A stretch of 5,787 nucleotides of DNA from Gammaproteobacteria bacterium (GTDB taxonomy: Bacteria > Gemmatimonadota > Gemmatimonadetes > Longimicrobiales > Gaopeijiaceae): NCBI GenBank assembly GCA_009843625.1, contig VYDD01000376.1:1-5787 (forward strand). The letters are read 5' to 3'. The position numbers and the translations under genes are program-made. This document shows, piece by piece, positions 4,689-5,787 of the stretch (positions are counted from its first letter, which is position 1; each line of letters begins with the position of its first letter). The notes beneath the pieces were generated by a model. That model was not told the DNA's origin. It did no database searches and saw only the letters and a program-made list of their open reading frames with translations.

Positions 4689-5787
4689 ACCTCCATGTAC
4701 TTGTCGAGCGTGGCTGCGAGCGTCTCGGCGGGCGGGACATCGACCACGAGGATCCCGGAACGCCGCATGGCCTGGAGCGCCAGCGCACGCGCCTGCACCA
4801 GTTCGGCGGCGGCCGCCCGGCGGAAGGCGTCGCCATCGGTTCCGACCACCTGGCCGGCGGCTTTCTCCAGGCCCGGGTTGCCGATGGTCACGGCGAGCGG
4901 GAGGTGCGCGCGCGCGATCCGGCCCAGCGAGCGAACCAGGGCCCGCGACACGGTCTCGTCGATCACGTCGGAGAAGAGCACCACCAGCGAACGCTTGCTG
5001 AAGGTTCGCCCCAGCGTCGCCATGGCGAGCGGGTAGTTGGGCTCCACCAGGCGCGTCTCGACCCCGGTGAGCGTCTCGGCGAGCCGGGGAAGGTTCACCC
5101 GCCTCGGGGCCGACAGGTGGCGGATGCGGTCGTCGAAGACCATCACACCGAGGCGATCCCCGTAGGCCTGCGCGCGGCTGGCCAGCAGCATGCTCGCGGC
5201 CAGGGCGATGTCGGCCCGCTCCCGGTCGAGGATGGTCTCGCGCATGTGACGGCCCGCGTCGATGGCGAGGACGAGGTGCTGTCCGCGCTCCGCCTGGTAG
5301 TTGCGCACCAGGAAGTGCCGGCGCCGGGCGGAGGCCTTCCAGTCGATGGTGCGCGGATCGTCCCCCTTCACGTACTCTCGCAGGCTCTCGAATTCGGTGC
5401 CCTCCGCGCGCATGCGCGTGCGCCGGGGGCCCATCTCGTGGAGGGGGCGGCGAAGGCTGTGTTTCCTGTCCCGCAGGAAGTCGCGGATGCCCGGCTGTAC
5501 GCGCACCACGTCGGTGGCCGGAACCGTGACGCGCGTCCACGCGAGCCCGAGCGGGCCCAGCGCGCGCAGATGCATGTCGCCGAGCTCGAGGAAGCCGCGC
5601 GCACGCGGCCGCATCCGGTAGGAGCGCGAGACCGATCCCCCGGGGGGCACTGCCAGTCGCACGCCCGCGTTCCAGTCGTCGTCGCTCCGCCGGGCGCCAC
5701 GGCGCTCGAACCTCGCGTCGATGTCGTCGGTGAACATCACGCGGACGGCGCGCGGAGTGGGGTTGGCGACCGTGACGACTACTTCCC
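4667..5787 (-). CDS. DUF58 domain protein, N-terminus beyond the window
   Basis: About 372 residues are visible, read right to left and ending in TAG at 4667-4669. The frame stays open to the right edge (EVVVTVANPTP before the internal GTG/ATG near 5740-5735), and that sequence reads like the beta-sandwich part of the family, so the true start and the usual N-terminal membrane hairpin lie outside. Hallmark: the EFESLREYV-KGDDPRTIDWKASARR stretch followed by LVRNYQAERGQ (about 5400-5283). A von Willebrand A-like core follows: LVLAIDAGRHM (about 5275-5243), GDRLGVMVFDD, and SLVVLFSDVID. The metal-site motif D-x-S-x-S reads D-A-G-R-H, so the site is degenerate. DUF58 proteins commonly sit beside MoxR AAA+ ATPases and are thought to act with them in folding or assembly of envelope components. 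It converges on the RDD-SpoIIM gene, which fits that set. Confidence 0.88.
   Translation of the reverse strand, partial: EVVVTVANPTPRAVRVMFTDDIDARFERRGARRSDDDWNAGVRLAVPPGGSVSRSYRMRPRARGFLELGDMHLRALGPLGLAWTRVTVPATDVVRVQPGIRDFLRDRKHSLRRPLHEMGPRRTRMRAEGTEFESLREYVKGDDPRTIDWKASARRRHFLVRNYQAERGQHLVLAIDAGRHMRETILDRERADIALAASMLLASRAQAYGDRLGVMVFDDRIRHLSAPRRVNLPRLAETLTGVETRLVEPNYPLAMATLGRTFSKRSLVVLFSDVIDETVSRALVRSLGRIARAHLPLAVTIGNPGLEKAAGQVVGTDGDAFRRAAAAELVQARALALQAMRRSGILVVDVPPAETLAATLDKYMEVKERGLL

Noticed and set aside
3147..5036. Long open frame on the + strand (about 629 codons) overlapping RDD-SpoIIM and DUF58
   Set aside because: It is out of frame with the well-supported RDD-SpoIIM gene, crosses the convergent junction into the antisense of DUF58, and has no family motifs.

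Overview
The window is about 5.8 kb of GC-rich, gene-dense bacterial chromosome. The C-terminal part of an LpxL/HtrB-type lipid A acyltransferase points to a Gram-negative bacterium with an outer membrane. High GC, a DUF3108 protein directly behind a family 2 glycosyltransferase, and the DUF58/SpoIIM pair would fit Gemmatimonadota or a similar environmental phylum. That placement is an inference from general character and is not proven by any marker gene here. No rRNA, tRNA, CRISPR array, insertion sequence or phage gene was seen.

Left part (1-2088, + strand), an envelope cluster: the end of an LpxL-like acyltransferase; after a 92-nt gap, a family 2 glycosyltransferase that most likely starts at a TTG codon; then a secreted DUF3108 protein whose ATG overlaps the glycosyltransferase stop (ATGA). 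These genes probably contribute to outer-envelope lipid or glycan metabolism.

Middle (2089-2899, + strand), a toxin-antitoxin module of VapBC type: a 128-nt non-coding leader with a perfect 8-bp-arm palindrome overlapping a plausible -10 element, a ribbon-helix-helix antitoxin, and a PIN-domain ribonuclease toxin overlapping it by GTGA. The four acidic PIN residues are all present, so the toxin looks intact.

Right part (2908-5787): a 583-residue membrane protein fusing an RDD domain to a SpoIIM/DUF95-like domain begins 8 nt after the toxin stop, so it may share the toxin-antitoxin transcript. It converges, with a 7-nt gap, on a DUF58 protein on the - strand whose N-terminus runs off the right edge. 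RDD, SpoIIM-like, DUF58 and MoxR AAA+ ATPase genes recur together in many bacteria as a poorly understood envelope-associated set. This is a compact version with two members fused. Its MoxR ATPase, if present, would lie beyond the right edge.

The most interesting points are the RDD-SpoIIM fusion and its conserved convergent partner, the close coupling of a TA module to that membrane gene, and the well-defined operator-like palindrome.
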